Part shown: piece by piece, positions 1-10,093 of the stretch
Layout of the letters: each line of letters begins with the position of its first letter
How positions within the stretch are numbered: the stretch's first letter is position 1
Origin: Phycisphaerales bacterium
GTDB taxonomy: Bacteria; Planctomycetota; Phycisphaerae; UBA1845
Assembly (NCBI GenBank): GCA_020639095.1
Contig: JACKHH010000012.1
Span: 1 to 64,000, forward strand
Direction of reading: 5' to 3'
DNA: 64,000 nucleotides
Made by a program: the position numbers and the translations under genes
The notes under the pieces: generated by a model
What the model was told of the DNA's origin: nothing
The model's database searches: none
What the model saw: only the letters and a program-made list of their open reading frames with translations

Positions 1-1735
1 GCAGCATGGCGGTGTCTTCGGTGTTGTCATGGAACGCGACTTCCAGAATGGTGGCGTCGAATTCGTTGCTGTTATTGCTGGTGCTGATGGCGCCGAACGA
101 GCCGTTGTAGGGGTTGGTGCGTGAGCCCCAGGTGAACTCAAACTCCGTGCTGTCGAGGATCTGCATGTCCTGTTTGATTTCGTCGCCAAGTATTGTCGCG
201 TAGGCGACTTGATTGGTGGTCGCATTGCCGGTCACCAGCCCGACCGTCCCCTTGGCGCCACACGGAATAGAACCGCACCCGGCGGCATTGCTGTGAAACT
301 CAAGATAGATCCGCCGCCAACGGTCGGTGTTGACGGTCTCATTGTTCATCTCACGCGCCCAACGTGCTCCGGTTCCGACGTTGTCACTGTCATCAGTCGA
401 GCAGCAGTTGTAGATCGAGGTCGGCATGCCGACGGCATTTTGCGTGACCTCGGATTCCGCCCAGTAGCGCTGACACTCTTCGTCGCGCGGGTGCCCGCTG
501 ATCGTCCCCGGCCCAGCACCGACGATATCACCGATACCGTTGCCGAAGCGAATGGCATCAGCAATAACGTTGCCTGCAACGGAAGATTCGTTGCTGATCT
601 CGACATATCCGTCGGTTCCCGCCTCGAAATAGTAGCTACCCAGCCAGACCCAACCGCGACCGACCATGCGGTGATCGACAACGACCTCGGTGATCCCGCC
701 GCTGTGTTTGACGCGATAGAGCTGCGGTGCGCGATTCACACCGTCAAGCGCCCAGGTATAGACCGGGTAAAAGCCCGCCTCGGGTAGCGTTGGCGTATAG
801 CGTGCGACGGCCGATTCCGTGACATTCGTTCCCGCGAAGCGATAGTGGACCCCGCTCGCGGTGACGCCGTTTTCGTAGTGCGGATTGCCCGTGCTGTTTC
901 CCCAGCCGCCAACATAAGTCACGCCAGGATCATCCTGGTCGAGCACCACCTCGATGTCCTGATAGCCCACCGGGCGGAAGGGCACGACCGTCGCGCCCGC
1001 ATTGAACAGGTAGTTCACGAAGTAATTGAGCTGATCGAGATTGCCGTAATCCTCAATCATGTCGAGCACCAGACCGCGCTGGAGAAACCACGTCGACGAA
1101 CCCGCGGTCCAACCATGTCCGGCGGCTGCGAATACGGTAACGCCACTGAGTGCCCCGGTAGGTTGATGGCCCGCATTACCGATGGGGCCGGTGCGCGCAG
1201 CACGCGTGATGGGAGCGCCCGTGTCTTTCAGAATCTCCGCATCCTCGCGAAGCGGTGGATACACACCCGGGCCCGCGTGCTGCACAAAATCGTCGATTGT
1301 GCGGTACTCGTCGGTGGTCCCGATGCGCGCGACAATACGTACGCCACCGAAGTCCGCGCGGTCGGCGACGACTTGTGCGAGAACTTCGGAAATCCCGTCC
1401 GCGATTCCGTCTTCTAGAAAATACGAATCAGTACCCACCGGGAAGGTGAGCGCGATCCGGCAAACCGGGCCTTCCCAAGTCACGGAATCCAGCGACGTGC
1501 CCAAGGGCAACGTCGGTCGGTCTGACCCAATCTCGATGGGTTCCACAAGCACACCGAGCGCAAGCGAAACGCGCGCATGGGTGTCCTGCTCTCCGGCGAC
1601 GAGGTCGGCGACGCGTGCAAGGAGGTCGCCGGCATCACCACTGGTGGCGCGCGCACCTTGCACTTGCCACAGCAGGCCGGTGATCAACGCACACATGACC
1701 GTAGTTCGCAACGATTTTACAGGAAGGCAGTTCAC
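1..1735 (-). CDS. Secreted N-acetylmuramoyl-L-alanine amidase (Amidase_3-like) with golvesin-type insert, 3' end outside window
   Basis: Read on the minus strand, an open frame of 578 codons runs off the window start. Predicted role: hydrolysis of the muramoyl-L-alanine amide bond of peptidoglycan outside the cytoplasm. Residues 1-30 form a signal peptide if GTG at 1735 is used (basic K/R, then a hydrophobic core); ATG at 1696 would lose the basic part. An Amidase_3-like half starts near residue 200 with the zinc motif AAGHGW (H207) and a candidate ligand E228. Residues about 275-410 match the golvesin C-terminal-like (xanthan-lyase type) domain, clearly related to the domain in the protein at 10094. 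The amidase then resumes with LEFHSNAAG and ends with the LEVAFHDN block (E565, likely catalytic). An upstream in-frame stop precedes the GTG. Family call is by motif only; the insert between zinc-ligand halves is the unusual point. Confidence 0.75.
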   Translation of the reverse strand, partial: MNCLPVKSLRTTVMCALITGLLWQVQGARATSGDAGDLLARVADLVAGEQDTHARVSLALGVLVEPIEIGSDRPTLPLGTSLDSVTWEGPVCRIALTFPVGTDSYFLEDGIADGISEVLAQVVADRADFGGVRIVARIGTTDEYRTIDDFVQHAGPGVYPPLREDAEILKDTGAPITRAARTGPIGNAGHQPTGALSGVTVFAAAGHGWTAGSSTWFLQRGLVLDMIEDYGNLDQLNYFVNYLFNAGATVVPFRPVGYQDIEVVLDQDDPGVTYVGGWGNSTGNPHYENGVTASGVHYRFAGTNVTESAVARYTPTLPEAGFYPVYTWALDGVNRAPQLYRVKHSGGITEVVVDHRMVGRGWVWLGSYYFEAGTDGYVEISNESSVAGNVIADAIRFGNGIGDIVGAGPGTISGHPRDEECQRYWAESEVTQNAVGMPTSIYNCCSTDDSDNVGTGARWAREMNNETVNTDRWRRIYLEFHSNAAGCGSIPCGAKGTVGLVTGNATTNQVAYATILGDEIKQDMQILDSTEFEFTWGSRTNPYNGSFGAISTSNNSNEFDATILEVAFHDNTEDTAML

Positions 1736-1910
1736 AATCTAACCCCGTTTCCGCGCGGTAGGGTATGCATGTGCTTCAGGATTTCCCCACGCCGCTACCG
1801 CGCCGGCGCCTTCCCGAAGGCTGGTTCGCACGACGTCCGCGCCACAATTCTAGCGCCGACGTTCGCAACAGATGCAACACATTGATGGCCAGTACTGCGC
1901 CACCGCATGA

Positions 1911-1941
1911 AAAGCGGGCCGCCCACGCTGGGCGGCCCGCG
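1911..1941 (-). terminator. Intrinsic terminator of the large dockerin gene
   Basis: A GC-rich inverted repeat (GCGGGCCGCCCA facing TGGGCGGCCCGC) lies about 45 bp past the stop of the gene ending at 1982. On the minus strand it is followed by TTTT. It could also insulate the amidase gene, whose start lies 200 bp further left. Confidence 0.75.
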
Positions 1942-1981
1942 AACCTACGTGGAAAAACGACAAAACGTCACGGCAACCCGG

Positions 1982-4900
1982 TTACGGGAGCAGGTCCTGC
2001 ATCGCACGGTAGTCGCGCAGGTCAACGTCGCCGTCCGAGTCGAGGTCGAACACCGTGAGACACGCATCGACGCAGAACGACTCGCTCGGATTCGGATCGA
2101 CATTCGGCCCCGCGAGGCAGTCAACGAACGCGGCCATGTCGCTCGCGTCGGTGTTGCCGTCGCCGTCCCAATCGCCGGTCGCGAGCGTTTCGCCCGGGCA
2201 ACCGTCCGCGATGCCGTTGGCATTGCAGTCACCACCGGGGAAGCCCTCGACCTTCAGGTTGTCGATCAGGCCGAAGCTGACAGCCGGTTCACCGGACACC
2301 GACGAGAAGATGTCCATGTAACCGATGCTGATGTTACCCGCGAGCGGGAACGACGCGCCGATCGAGCTATCCAGACGCACGATGGGCAGACCGTCGATCG
2401 ACCACGTTACCGTGTTGCCAACGCGCACGATCTCGACTTCACGCCAGCCAAACGCCTGGGCGCCGATGTCGAGGATACCGTTCTGCTGCGGGTACATGGA
2501 CGTCTGATTCGGAACAACGCTTGAGATTTCGAAGTTTCCGAACTGTGCGTAGTACGGATCTTCCGTACCCTGCGACGCGTTGTTCGCGGACGACGTGCCC
2601 GCGTAGAACTGTCCGCTCTCGGCGAACTGCTCGCTCGCGTTTTTGTACGCGCGGTAGTCACGGCCGGTATCGCCGTCAGTGTCGCACGTGAACCAACCAC
2701 CCGAGCCGCTCGTTCCGCCCTGGTTCACCGTGGTGTTGTCGTAGCCGACACCGGCGGTAACCCATTCGGTCGACCCGCTACCACCAGCCGGGAACGGTCC
2801 GTGCGCGTTCATCCACATGTCGAAGGTGATCCGGTAATCGCCACCGAACAACTGGTTCTTCGGTGAAAGCGTGATGGCTTCAACCGACGACGGGCTGGCG
2901 ATGTTGGACGCCAAACGCAGACCCAGCGTGTTTCCGGTATTTGGATTGGCCGGTACGCCGACCGTGGTCCAATCAAAACCGAACTGGTACGAGTTGTCCG
3001 CGGAACTCGCGTTGATGTTCCAGTTTGCCGAGGTGTCGGTGTCGAAGCTCTCGGAGTACGCAATACCGCACGGCGTTTGCGTGGCTTCGACAATCACCAC
3101 GTCGGACTCCTCGCTCACCAAGCCGTTCACCGTCTGGGTTGCAGTCAGAAGCTGACCGGCAATCAGACCGGGCACCGGCGAAACGACGACCGGCGACGTC
3201 ACGAACCCAGCAGAATTCTCCGACACTGGGCTACCGCCGTTGATCAGCACGGTGACCTGTGTGGTCGTAGCATTCGGCACGCTCACGAGCACGTCATCGA
3301 CACTCACCGAGGTCTCGCCTTCACTGGCGGGTGAGACCACCGTGGGCGGTGGCGGCGTCGTGATACCGCGCGGGAATCCGATTTCGCTGGTACCGGCTGG
3401 GGTCGTCTGACGGGCTGCATACTGATCGAGCAGAACGCTGTTCGTGCTGACCAGGCTGAAGTCCACAGTCGCGCCGCCCGCAGGCTCGGTCGCGTAGAGT
3501 TCGCCGTTGCGATACAGGTCGACCGAAGTCGCCGACAAATCGACGTCTTGCACGCGGATGAACGGCACATCGCCGACGTTCGGTTCGAGCAGCGTCGGTG
3601 AAGCCACCGCATTCGTCGTGAAGTCGTTGAACAACACGTAGAACCCGACAGCCAGCGAGTTATCCGGGAATACGGCATTTTCGCCGGACGGCCGGAAAAC
3701 GGAGAGCGTATTGGTGGGATTTTCGTTCGGCCACTTCCACTCAAAGCGAACCGACTGCGATCCATCGATGCTGGTATCGCCATCCAGGGCGCGTAGTGCG
3801 GTGGCTTCGGTTCCGATGCAGTCGGTGTCGGTCGGCAAGCAGCTCGTGCTCTGGCCGCGAACCGACGGCAGCGGGTTCGTCGTTTCCGCATCGCTGATCA
3901 GCACCTTGTTGCCACCCGAATCGATGTAGTACAGATGATCGACGTAGATGGTGTACGGGCCGGAGCTGGCGGGACCATTTGAATCGATGCTGAAGAAGAT
4001 CGAGTCGATGTTGTAGTCACCGCCATCGGGCGTCAGGCTGCCGCCCTGACCGGTCGCGCCTTCGAAGTGCGCGAAGTCGGTGATCGGCTCAACACCCGGC
4101 ACCAGCGAGAATTCAAACTTCTGCCAAACGCCGGTCTCCGGCAGCAACGGCTTGCCGTGCGGTGCGCTGCCCGACTTGGACGCGGCGCCGACAAACTCAA
4201 AGTCGGCCGGAGCGCCACCCAGGTTGCCGTCCTCGTCCAGCGCGAGGGTAACTGACAACTTGAGCGGCGGACGGAAGCGAACCAGAACCGAATCAGACGG
4301 GAGGCTCTCCAGTCCACCAATGACCTGCGTCGCGGTGATCTGGTTACCTTCGACCAACGGGCTGACCGTCACCGAAACGGGGTCGGTGGCGGGTGACGAC
4401 ACCGAGCCAATCAGCGTCGAACCGTTGGCGTAAATCCGCACGGAACTGGCGAGGTTTTCTTCGAGACCGGCCACCGTGACGGTCGTCTCGCCCGGTTCGA
4501 GGATGTCTTCGACGATGGTCACGACCGGAACAATGACGGCAACGATCTCAGAGTCGCAGCTCGATTCGCCACCGACAACCTGGTACGCGGTGATCTGATC
4601 GTCGAACACCAGCGGCGTCACCGGCACGCTGATCGACGTCGTTGCAAACCCGGTCGTTGTGACCGAACCGATCGTGGTCGAGCCGTTGGCCAGCACCACG
4701 ACCTCGGTCGCGTTCGTGCTGATACCCGTGAGCGTTATCGAGTCAAGACCCGGGAAGAGCGGGCTTTGCAGCGTCGGAGCGTCCGGCACCGGCTCGCCGT
4801 ATGGGTGATTGACGCCGTTTGACCCGATGGTCACCGACACGTTGTCGTAGTACATCGTCGGGTTGTTGTTGCTGAAGCCCTCACCGATGATGACGTGGGT

Positions 4901-6844
4901 GTAGCCGCCGTTGTTTGGACGCGGAACACCGTCTTCGTACGGCGTCGGGTTGACGTTCACATCATCGATGAAGTAATTCAGCGTGTCGGACTTCACCTCG
5001 ATCTGCATCTTGTGCCAGCGATCGATGACGCGGCTCACACCGCTGCCGACGCGATAGAAGTCGGCGACGTTGGTCCAGCCGTTCGACGTCAGATTGCTGC
5101 CGAGTTGTGCGTTGTCGGTCACACGCAGCGTCAGGTTGTACTGCGAAGCCAAGTCGCCGGAGATCTGATTGAACATCGTGATACCGGCAGTGCCTTCGCT
5201 GCGCGCGCCCGTGGTGAATGACCCGCCCTCGAAACGCGCCAACTCAAAGCGCGTCCGGCCATTGAGCGTGCTGCTGCCGGTGAACTTGAAGTTCCAGGTC
5301 ACCCACAACGGATCCTCGTCGGTGCCGTTCACCGCACCGCCCAGCGAGCGATACAGTCGGGCGGCATTGGCGCCGGCGGGGTTGTTTTCCTTCAGGAAGT
5401 TCGGGCAGCTCGCCGCACCACCCGACGTGAGCAGCAACTTCGCGTCCGCCGGGTTCGGTGAGCTGATCGAATCGAGCCAAATCTCGTTCAGTTCCGACTG
5501 CGACACGTAGCTGTCGAAGTTGTCGGCGAGGGCAACGCCCGGACCGAACACTTCAACCGGAACTGAGAAGTCACTGGTGATGCCGTCTCGCGTCTGCTTG
5601 GCGGTGTACTTCTCGCCAGCCGTGAGCACGACGCTGTTGAACGTCGCCACGCCACCCGACGGAGCGGTCGTACCCACGCTCACGCCATCACGGAACAGTT
5701 CAACCGAGTCGGCGTCGCTGCTGTCGCAGGGATTGAAAATCGAGCTGACAGTCACAGTACCGGTACCCGGTGCGGTTTCCGTCAGCGGGCCGTCCACCTT
5801 CGGGGCGACCAGCGATGAGTCGTCTTCCGGCGAGGTGAGCACGATGTTGTCGATGTAGATGAAGAAGTACTGCGCGTCCGAGTTGCCGGCGTCCGGCGTG
5901 AAGATGATCGAATCCAGCGAGCCGCGATTGACGCCATCGCCATTGCTCGTTGCGTCGAGCATGCCGTCGCCCGACGTCGGAATACCGTCGCCGTCCGCGC
6001 CGCCCGGGAAACCGCGGACCAGGCCGCTGTTCGCGCCGATGGCACCGAGATCGAACTCGACGTGCGTGAACTCGCTGGCGTCCGGCGGCCAGAATTCGCC
6101 GCTGGCCAGCATGCGCTTACCACCGATCGGCAGCAACTGGCCCGGAAGCACGTCGGCGAAGAAGCCGTTCGTCGCCGCCGGGATCAACTCCGAACCCGGG
6201 AGGTAGACGATTTCGAGGTCGCCGGTGCCCGCATCGGTGTCACCGAGTGCGATATCGCTACCGGTTTCCTTGATGCCCAACGCCATGTACACGGCGGCGT
6301 TGCCCGGCGTCTCTGCCGGCACCTGAAGACCGAACGAGTTCGTCGCGTAGTTGAACTTGAACGCGGTCACCGCGATGTCAAAGCTGATGGTTCCTTCGAG
6401 GTGGATTGACGGCAAGCGCAGGTTGGCCACGGACGAGGTCGTTGCACGAACACCCGCCGTCGTCACATCCGTCGGGTCGCCCCACGCGAAGCTGATCTCG
6501 TACGAGGGCGACGCGAGGCCGAACCAGTCCTGCCCGGAGTCGGTACGCAGAATCGTCTGCGACCAGTTCACCGGGTAGGCCTGGCTTCCCTGATTGCCGG
6601 GAATCAGACCGTCGGTTGAACCCGAGAACCCCGGTTCCTGGAACACGGCTTCCGCACCGTGTCCGGTGTAGATACTCGCGGGAAGCGGGTCGCAAATCGC
6701 CGCGCCGCGATCGGCACAATCGAAGTCTTCGGCTTCGATCGGTTCATACCTGGTCAGACAGCGTGTCGTTTGTGCTTGCGCCGATGCGACCAGCGCCAAA
6801 GTTGCTACAGCAGTGAGAAGCTTCCATCCTCGTCCGTTGGCCAT
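1982..6844 (-). CDS. Very large secreted multi-domain protein with C-terminal dockerin-like repeats
   Basis: About 1,620 residues. The true start is ATG at 6844, with a signal peptide MANGRGWKLLTAVATLAL..AQA and GGAG in the preceding GAAGGAGTGATACC; the frame upstream is open but is not coding in character. The body is a chain of beta-rich modules. Several repeat a pattern of a short Ser/Thr/Val-rich strand series ending in phrases like ITATQVIGG or YAAKQTRDG, typical of Ig-like repeats. Between them lie concanavalin-like segments (WNFKFTGSSTL, YYDNVSV). The C-terminus has CNANGIADGCPGE, then paired calcium-loop motifs GDWDGDGNTDASDM and FDLDSDGDVDLRDY, a type I dockerin-like module. It is likely exported and held on the surface or in a protein complex. 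No catalytic residues were recognised, so I assign no enzyme function. Confidence 0.85.
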   Translation of the reverse strand: MANGRGWKLLTAVATLALVASAQAQTTRCLTRYEPIEAEDFDCADRGAAICDPLPASIYTGHGAEAVFQEPGFSGSTDGLIPGNQGSQAYPVNWSQTILRTDSGQDWFGLASPSYEISFAWGDPTDVTTAGVRATTSSVANLRLPSIHLEGTISFDIAVTAFKFNYATNSFGLQVPAETPGNAAVYMALGIKETGSDIALGDTDAGTGDLEIVYLPGSELIPAATNGFFADVLPGQLLPIGGKRMLASGEFWPPDASEFTHVEFDLGAIGANSGLVRGFPGGADGDGIPTSGDGMLDATSNGDGVNRGSLDSIIFTPDAGNSDAQYFFIYIDNIVLTSPEDDSSLVAPKVDGPLTETAPGTGTVTVSSIFNPCDSSDADSVELFRDGVSVGTTAPSGGVATFNSVVLTAGEKYTAKQTRDGITSDFSVPVEVFGPGVALADNFDSYVSQSELNEIWLDSISSPNPADAKLLLTSGGAASCPNFLKENNPAGANAARLYRSLGGAVNGTDEDPLWVTWNFKFTGSSTLNGRTRFELARFEGGSFTTGARSEGTAGITMFNQISGDLASQYNLTLRVTDNAQLGSNLTSNGWTNVADFYRVGSGVSRVIDRWHKMQIEVKSDTLNYFIDDVNVNPTPYEDGVPRPNNGGYTHVIIGEGFSNNNPTMYYDNVSVTIGSNGVNHPYGEPVPDAPTLQSPLFPGLDSITLTGISTNATEVVVLANGSTTIGSVTTTGFATTSISVPVTPLVFDDQITAYQVVGGESSCDSEIVAVIVPVVTIVEDILEPGETTVTVAGLEENLASSVRIYANGSTLIGSVSSPATDPVSVTVSPLVEGNQITATQVIGGLESLPSDSVLVRFRPPLKLSVTLALDEDGNLGGAPADFEFVGAASKSGSAPHGKPLLPETGVWQKFEFSLVPGVEPITDFAHFEGATGQGGSLTPDGGDYNIDSIFFSIDSNGPASSGPYTIYVDHLYYIDSGGNKVLISDAETTNPLPSVRGQSTSCLPTDTDCIGTEATALRALDGDTSIDGSQSVRFEWKWPNENPTNTLSVFRPSGENAVFPDNSLAVGFYVLFNDFTTNAVASPTLLEPNVGDVPFIRVQDVDLSATSVDLYRNGELYATEPAGGATVDFSLVSTNSVLLDQYAARQTTPAGTSEIGFPRGITTPPPPTVVSPASEGETSVSVDDVLVSVPNATTTQVTVLINGGSPVSENSAGFVTSPVVVSPVPGLIAGQLLTATQTVNGLVSEESDVVIVEATQTPCGIAYSESFDTDTSANWNINASSADNSYQFGFDWTTVGVPANPNTGNTLGLRLASNIASPSSVEAITLSPKNQLFGGDYRITFDMWMNAHGPFPAGGSGSTEWVTAGVGYDNTTVNQGGTSGSGGWFTCDTDGDTGRDYRAYKNASEQFAESGQFYAGTSSANNASQGTEDPYYAQFGNFEISSVVPNQTSMYPQQNGILDIGAQAFGWREVEIVRVGNTVTWSIDGLPIVRLDSSIGASFPLAGNISIGYMDIFSSVSGEPAVSFGLIDNLKVEGFPGGDCNANGIADGCPGETLATGDWDGDGNTDASDMAAFVDCLAGPNVDPNPSESFCVDACLTVFDLDSDGDVDLRDYRAMQDLLP

Positions 6845-7364
6845 CGGTATCACTCCTTCAACTCGGTGATTGAAATGGGCTGCGCCGTGTCGCTCGATCC
6901 GTGAGGATGACGAGCGCGATCGCCCAATCGTGGAACCATTACAACTTCGCCATGATCTGCGCACAGCCATGCGCACCTGACGAGTTCACTTTGATGTAGT
7001 TGGCGGTTAGGTCTTCGCCGCGAGATTGCTTCAATCCCTTGCACCCGCCGGAACCGACCTCTGCCACCGGAACCGCGCAATGCACCCCACGCGCAACCAA
7101 GTATCGGCTGGTGCGCGCGTCGTGCGGAATTACGGAGTTCGCGGGCAGTCATACCCCATTCTTATTATTGCCGATCGGGTCGTGCAGAAACAACCCCCTT
7201 GTACGGCGAGATTTGCGCTCTAAGGTGCGTTCGAGCGCAGGGGAGCGTGCTGTCGACCAGGGGCATTACCGGGCGTGTCGTCGCGCCCTACAGGCCAACG
7301 CGCCCGACCGTTCGGGATAGTCCCCGGTGTCATACGGGGTTATCCGATCGGCTGCCTTCGCGCG
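6845..7364. other. Intergenic region of about 520 bp, probable long leader of the dockerin gene
   Basis: This stretch lies between the end of the Amidase_2 gene and the start of the large dockerin gene, both on the minus strand. A small CCCCG/CGGGG hairpin sits at about 7323-7338, with no U-tract. A 100-codon open frame (6850-7152, minus) is Arg-rich, low in hydrophobic patterning and ends just before the dockerin start. I do not consider it a gene. No riboswitch was recognised. Confidence 0.5.
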
Positions 7365-8420
7365 TCAACGCATCTCGCGTCGCGCGCCGTCGATCAGCCG
7401 GTCCCAATCCAGCGCCGGGCCGGGATCAACTTTCTGCTTCGAGACGTGGTAATGCCCGAGCACACCGCTGAACGACGCGAGCTCCTCGTCGGTCAAGATC
7501 GACGTACGCAGAGCACCGTTCTCGTCGCGCGGGTAGTCGCAACGAATCTTCGGCAACACCTTGCAGAGCGTCGCAGTGAGCTTGATCAGCGAGTCGTACT
7601 GCGCATCGGTCAGGTCGTACTGCTTGAGGTCACGCCCCTGGATCTCACTGACCACGGCATCGTTGCGTGACGGATACGCCACGAAATCCTTCGTGCGCAC
7701 GCCGCCATCGCCCATGTTCTCCGGCAGCGTGACGATCGTACGCCCGGCAGCGTCTTTGCCGTACCATTTGTCCAGCGTTTCCGCGTGATCTGGCGAATAC
7801 GCGCCGATGTTGGCAATCTCCACGCCCACGCTGCGATCGTTCGCGCTGCCCGCATGCCATGCCCGTTCCTTGAGATCGAGCGTCTGGTAGATCGTGCCGT
7901 CGAGGTCGAGCATGAAGTGTACGCTCAGACCGCGCATGTCCTGCAACACCTTGAAACAACGCTGCGATGTCCCGCACACGTCGTAGTGCAGCACGAACAG
8001 GTCAACGTAGTTCTGAAGCTCTTTCAACTGCCAGCCGTGGGCGAGCACGTCGTCTTTCACGTCCTCGGGCACGTTCTTGCGCAGCGTGTCGTAGCGCTGC
8101 GGCGACTTGCTCGCGTTTCTACCAGTGGGCAGCGTCTCGCCCGGGTTGAACTTGCATTCCGCGCGGTACGCGTCGTAACCGTCGCGATCCGTCCAGAGCA
8201 CGACCGGCGCACCGGTATGGAAAAGCTGACCCGCCACCATGATTTCGTCGCCCCGGCGCGGAATCTGCTGGCCGGGTTTGCCGTAACCGTGCAGACCGTG
8301 CAGGCAGCCCGTCGTGCTGAACGCAGCCAGGCATGCACCGAGCATCGCCGTTCGGTGACCGAGCGTCCGAAGGTTAGTTGTTCGCGGTTTGCTGAGCGGT
8401 GTTGCGATCGTAGAGCGCAT
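7365..8420 (-). CDS. N-acetylmuramoyl-L-alanine amidase, Amidase_2 (AmpD-like) lipoprotein
   Basis: Zinc amidase predicted to cut the muramoyl-L-Ala bond, acting outside the inner membrane. The N-terminal part has basic residues, then AMLGACLAAFSTTGC, a possible lipobox with Cys about 39 residues from the start. The Amidase_2 fold is shown by FVLHYDVCG (first zinc His), the SVHFMLDLDGTIYQ strand pair, AWHAG, SVGVEIANIG, and the C-terminal GHYHVSKQKVDPGP block with the second His and Asp. The start is uncertain. ATG at 8420 overlaps the upstream PBP4-like gene by 47 bp. ATG at 8345 avoids overlap but removes the basic residues of the signal. Tight coupling with the PBP4 gene suggests one transcript for peptidoglycan turnover. 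Confidence 0.88.
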   Translation of the reverse strand: MRSTIATPLSKPRTTNLRTLGHRTAMLGACLAAFSTTGCLHGLHGYGKPGQQIPRRGDEIMVAGQLFHTGAPVVLWTDRDGYDAYRAECKFNPGETLPTGRNASKSPQRYDTLRKNVPEDVKDDVLAHGWQLKELQNYVDLFVLHYDVCGTSQRCFKVLQDMRGLSVHFMLDLDGTIYQTLDLKERAWHAGSANDRSVGVEIANIGAYSPDHAETLDKWYGKDAAGRTIVTLPENMGDGGVRTKDFVAYPSRNDAVVSEIQGRDLKQYDLTDAQYDSLIKLTATLCKVLPKIRCDYPRDENGALRTSILTDEELASFSGVLGHYHVSKQKVDPGPALDWDRLIDGARREMR

Positions 8421-9879
8421 GGCATACCTCGTCTTGCAAGTCGTTGAAGGGGCGTACGCTGCCCGGAATGTTGTTGTAGATAATGGAAAAACACAGCCAG
8501 CGGTCGTCGTTGGTGTGTACGTAACCACTGAGCGCACGGACGCCGCGGATGTAACCGGTCTTTGCGAAGACGTGGCCGCTCAAGTCCTTCATGCGCGAGC
8601 CGAGCGTGCCCGATTCGCCGGGCTCAGCCAGTGCGTTGCGGAACGCGTTGGCATACGGATGGTTGTGCATCGCGACGAGAATGTCGCTGATCAGCCGGAC
8701 GGTGACGCGGTTATCGCGACTCAAACCGGAACCGTCCGCGCCGACGAAATGGGAATCATCGATGGCGTGCTCACGCATGAACGCACGCGCCGCCCGCTCG
8801 CCGGATTCCCAGGAGCCTGGTCTGCTTGTGCCATTATGCAATCGAGCTTCATATTCACGTCCGGACAACTTGCAAAGGCACTCCGCAAACAGGTTTTGAC
8901 TGTCCTTGAGCAGCCGCCACATCACATCCGACATTCGCGACTTATTCACTGCGATTTCGTCGGCACCGTGATGCGAAACAATTGAGCCCGGCGGGGCTGT
9001 TGTTGACGCAATGTCGCCGGCGACGGAGATGCCGTTGGCGATCAGGTGCTCGCGAAACGCATCCGCGAAGAACGCACCGGGGTCAATCACCGGTTTGCTC
9101 TTGAGCCCGCGGCGTTTGGTGCATCCGCCGCCCAGGACGAGCACGTTCGCATGGGCAAGCCGTTCGATGGTTGGCGGATTCTCGTTGCCGCTGACGCACT
9201 CATTGACGATCGTCAGGTCGCGGAACGGCGGGACGACTTCGTAGCCGGCAGGTTCCCCGTCGGCTTTGGGAAATACCGTAACGTCCACGCAGTTGTCGTT
9301 GAAGTTGAGCCCGCTAACCGGTGCCGCGTACCAGTGGACGAGGTCGTCGTGACTCCAACTCGGATGAATCGTGTTGTTGTCGAACGCGCCGTCAAAGTAC
9401 TTGATATCCCCAGGGATTGACGTGATTCCCTTGGCTTTGAGCGCCGCGACCCACTCGTCGAACACCGTCAAGGTGCCACCGTCATGAAGCCCTGCGATTT
9501 TCGCATCACCTATGGCGGGATCGCCGGTGCCCGTGATCCACAAGTCGTGACCGTCGAAGTGGAGGTAGGTGTTGAACGTGTGGTCAGGTCCGAAGGTATC
9601 CAGCGCAACCGAAGCCGTCACGATCTTCATGTTGCTCGCGGGCATCACCGATTCGTCAATGTTATAGGCGTACAATTCACGTCCGGTGTCCAGATCAATG
9701 ACACGCGCTGACACCGTCGCGCCGGTGTCGGCATGCCTTGTCAGGATCGGAGTCAGTTGCGCGGTGAGCTGCGCGTCGTGTCCGCGTGTGCTTGAACATG
9801 CGCCGCTTCCGATCAGAAGCAGGACACAGGCTGGATACAGGGAAAGGAACCGTCGGCGGTGATTTCGTTTTCGGAACAT
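8374..9879 (-). CDS. dacB: D-alanyl-D-alanine carboxypeptidase/endopeptidase, PBP4 type (peptidase S13)
   Basis: Penicillin-binding protein that removes terminal D-Ala or cuts cross-links in peptidoglycan. From ATG 9879 there are about 501 residues. A basic N-terminus (FRKRNHRRR) is followed by a hydrophobic stretch ending LIGSGAC, so it may be a lipoprotein. All three active-site motifs are present: SxxK as ASNMK (S82, K85), SxN as DSQN, and KTG as FAKTGYIRG. The length and the long segment between SxxK and SxN fit the S13 family. An in-frame ATG at 9933 gives an unnatural N-terminus without a signal. No strong Shine-Dalgarno sequence precedes 9879. It overlaps the downstream Amidase_2 gene, so the two are probably co-expressed. 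Confidence 0.9.
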   Translation of the reverse strand: MFRKRNHRRRFLSLYPACVLLLIGSGACSSTRGHDAQLTAQLTPILTRHADTGATVSARVIDLDTGRELYAYNIDESVMPASNMKIVTASVALDTFGPDHTFNTYLHFDGHDLWITGTGDPAIGDAKIAGLHDGGTLTVFDEWVAALKAKGITSIPGDIKYFDGAFDNNTIHPSWSHDDLVHWYAAPVSGLNFNDNCVDVTVFPKADGEPAGYEVVPPFRDLTIVNECVSGNENPPTIERLAHANVLVLGGGCTKRRGLKSKPVIDPGAFFADAFREHLIANGISVAGDIASTTAPPGSIVSHHGADEIAVNKSRMSDVMWRLLKDSQNLFAECLCKLSGREYEARLHNGTSRPGSWESGERAARAFMREHAIDDSHFVGADGSGLSRDNRVTVRLISDILVAMHNHPYANAFRNALAEPGESGTLGSRMKDLSGHVFAKTGYIRGVRALSGYVHTNDDRWLCFSIIYNNIPGSVRPFNDLQDEVCHALYDRNTAQQTANN

Positions 9880-10093
9880 AACGGTGGGGGACAGTAACTC
9901 CAATCGCATCAAATGGCCAGCCGAGTGTTTCAACGGCGCAGCGATTCACCACATGCGCGCTTGCATCGGCTTTCGCGCGCACGCTATGATGGCCTCTGTC
10001 CATCCGCCGGGAGGGACCTGCCCGCACTTGGGTGACTTGGGGTAACTACGTAGATCCTCCATCAATATTGCCTCCGGCTTGAGGAGTTCAATC

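Noticed and set aside
6845..6976. Longer N-terminus of the large dockerin protein
   Set aside because: The upstream codons give a polar Ser/Arg-rich start without a signal, whereas ATG 6844 has a ribosome site and signal peptide.
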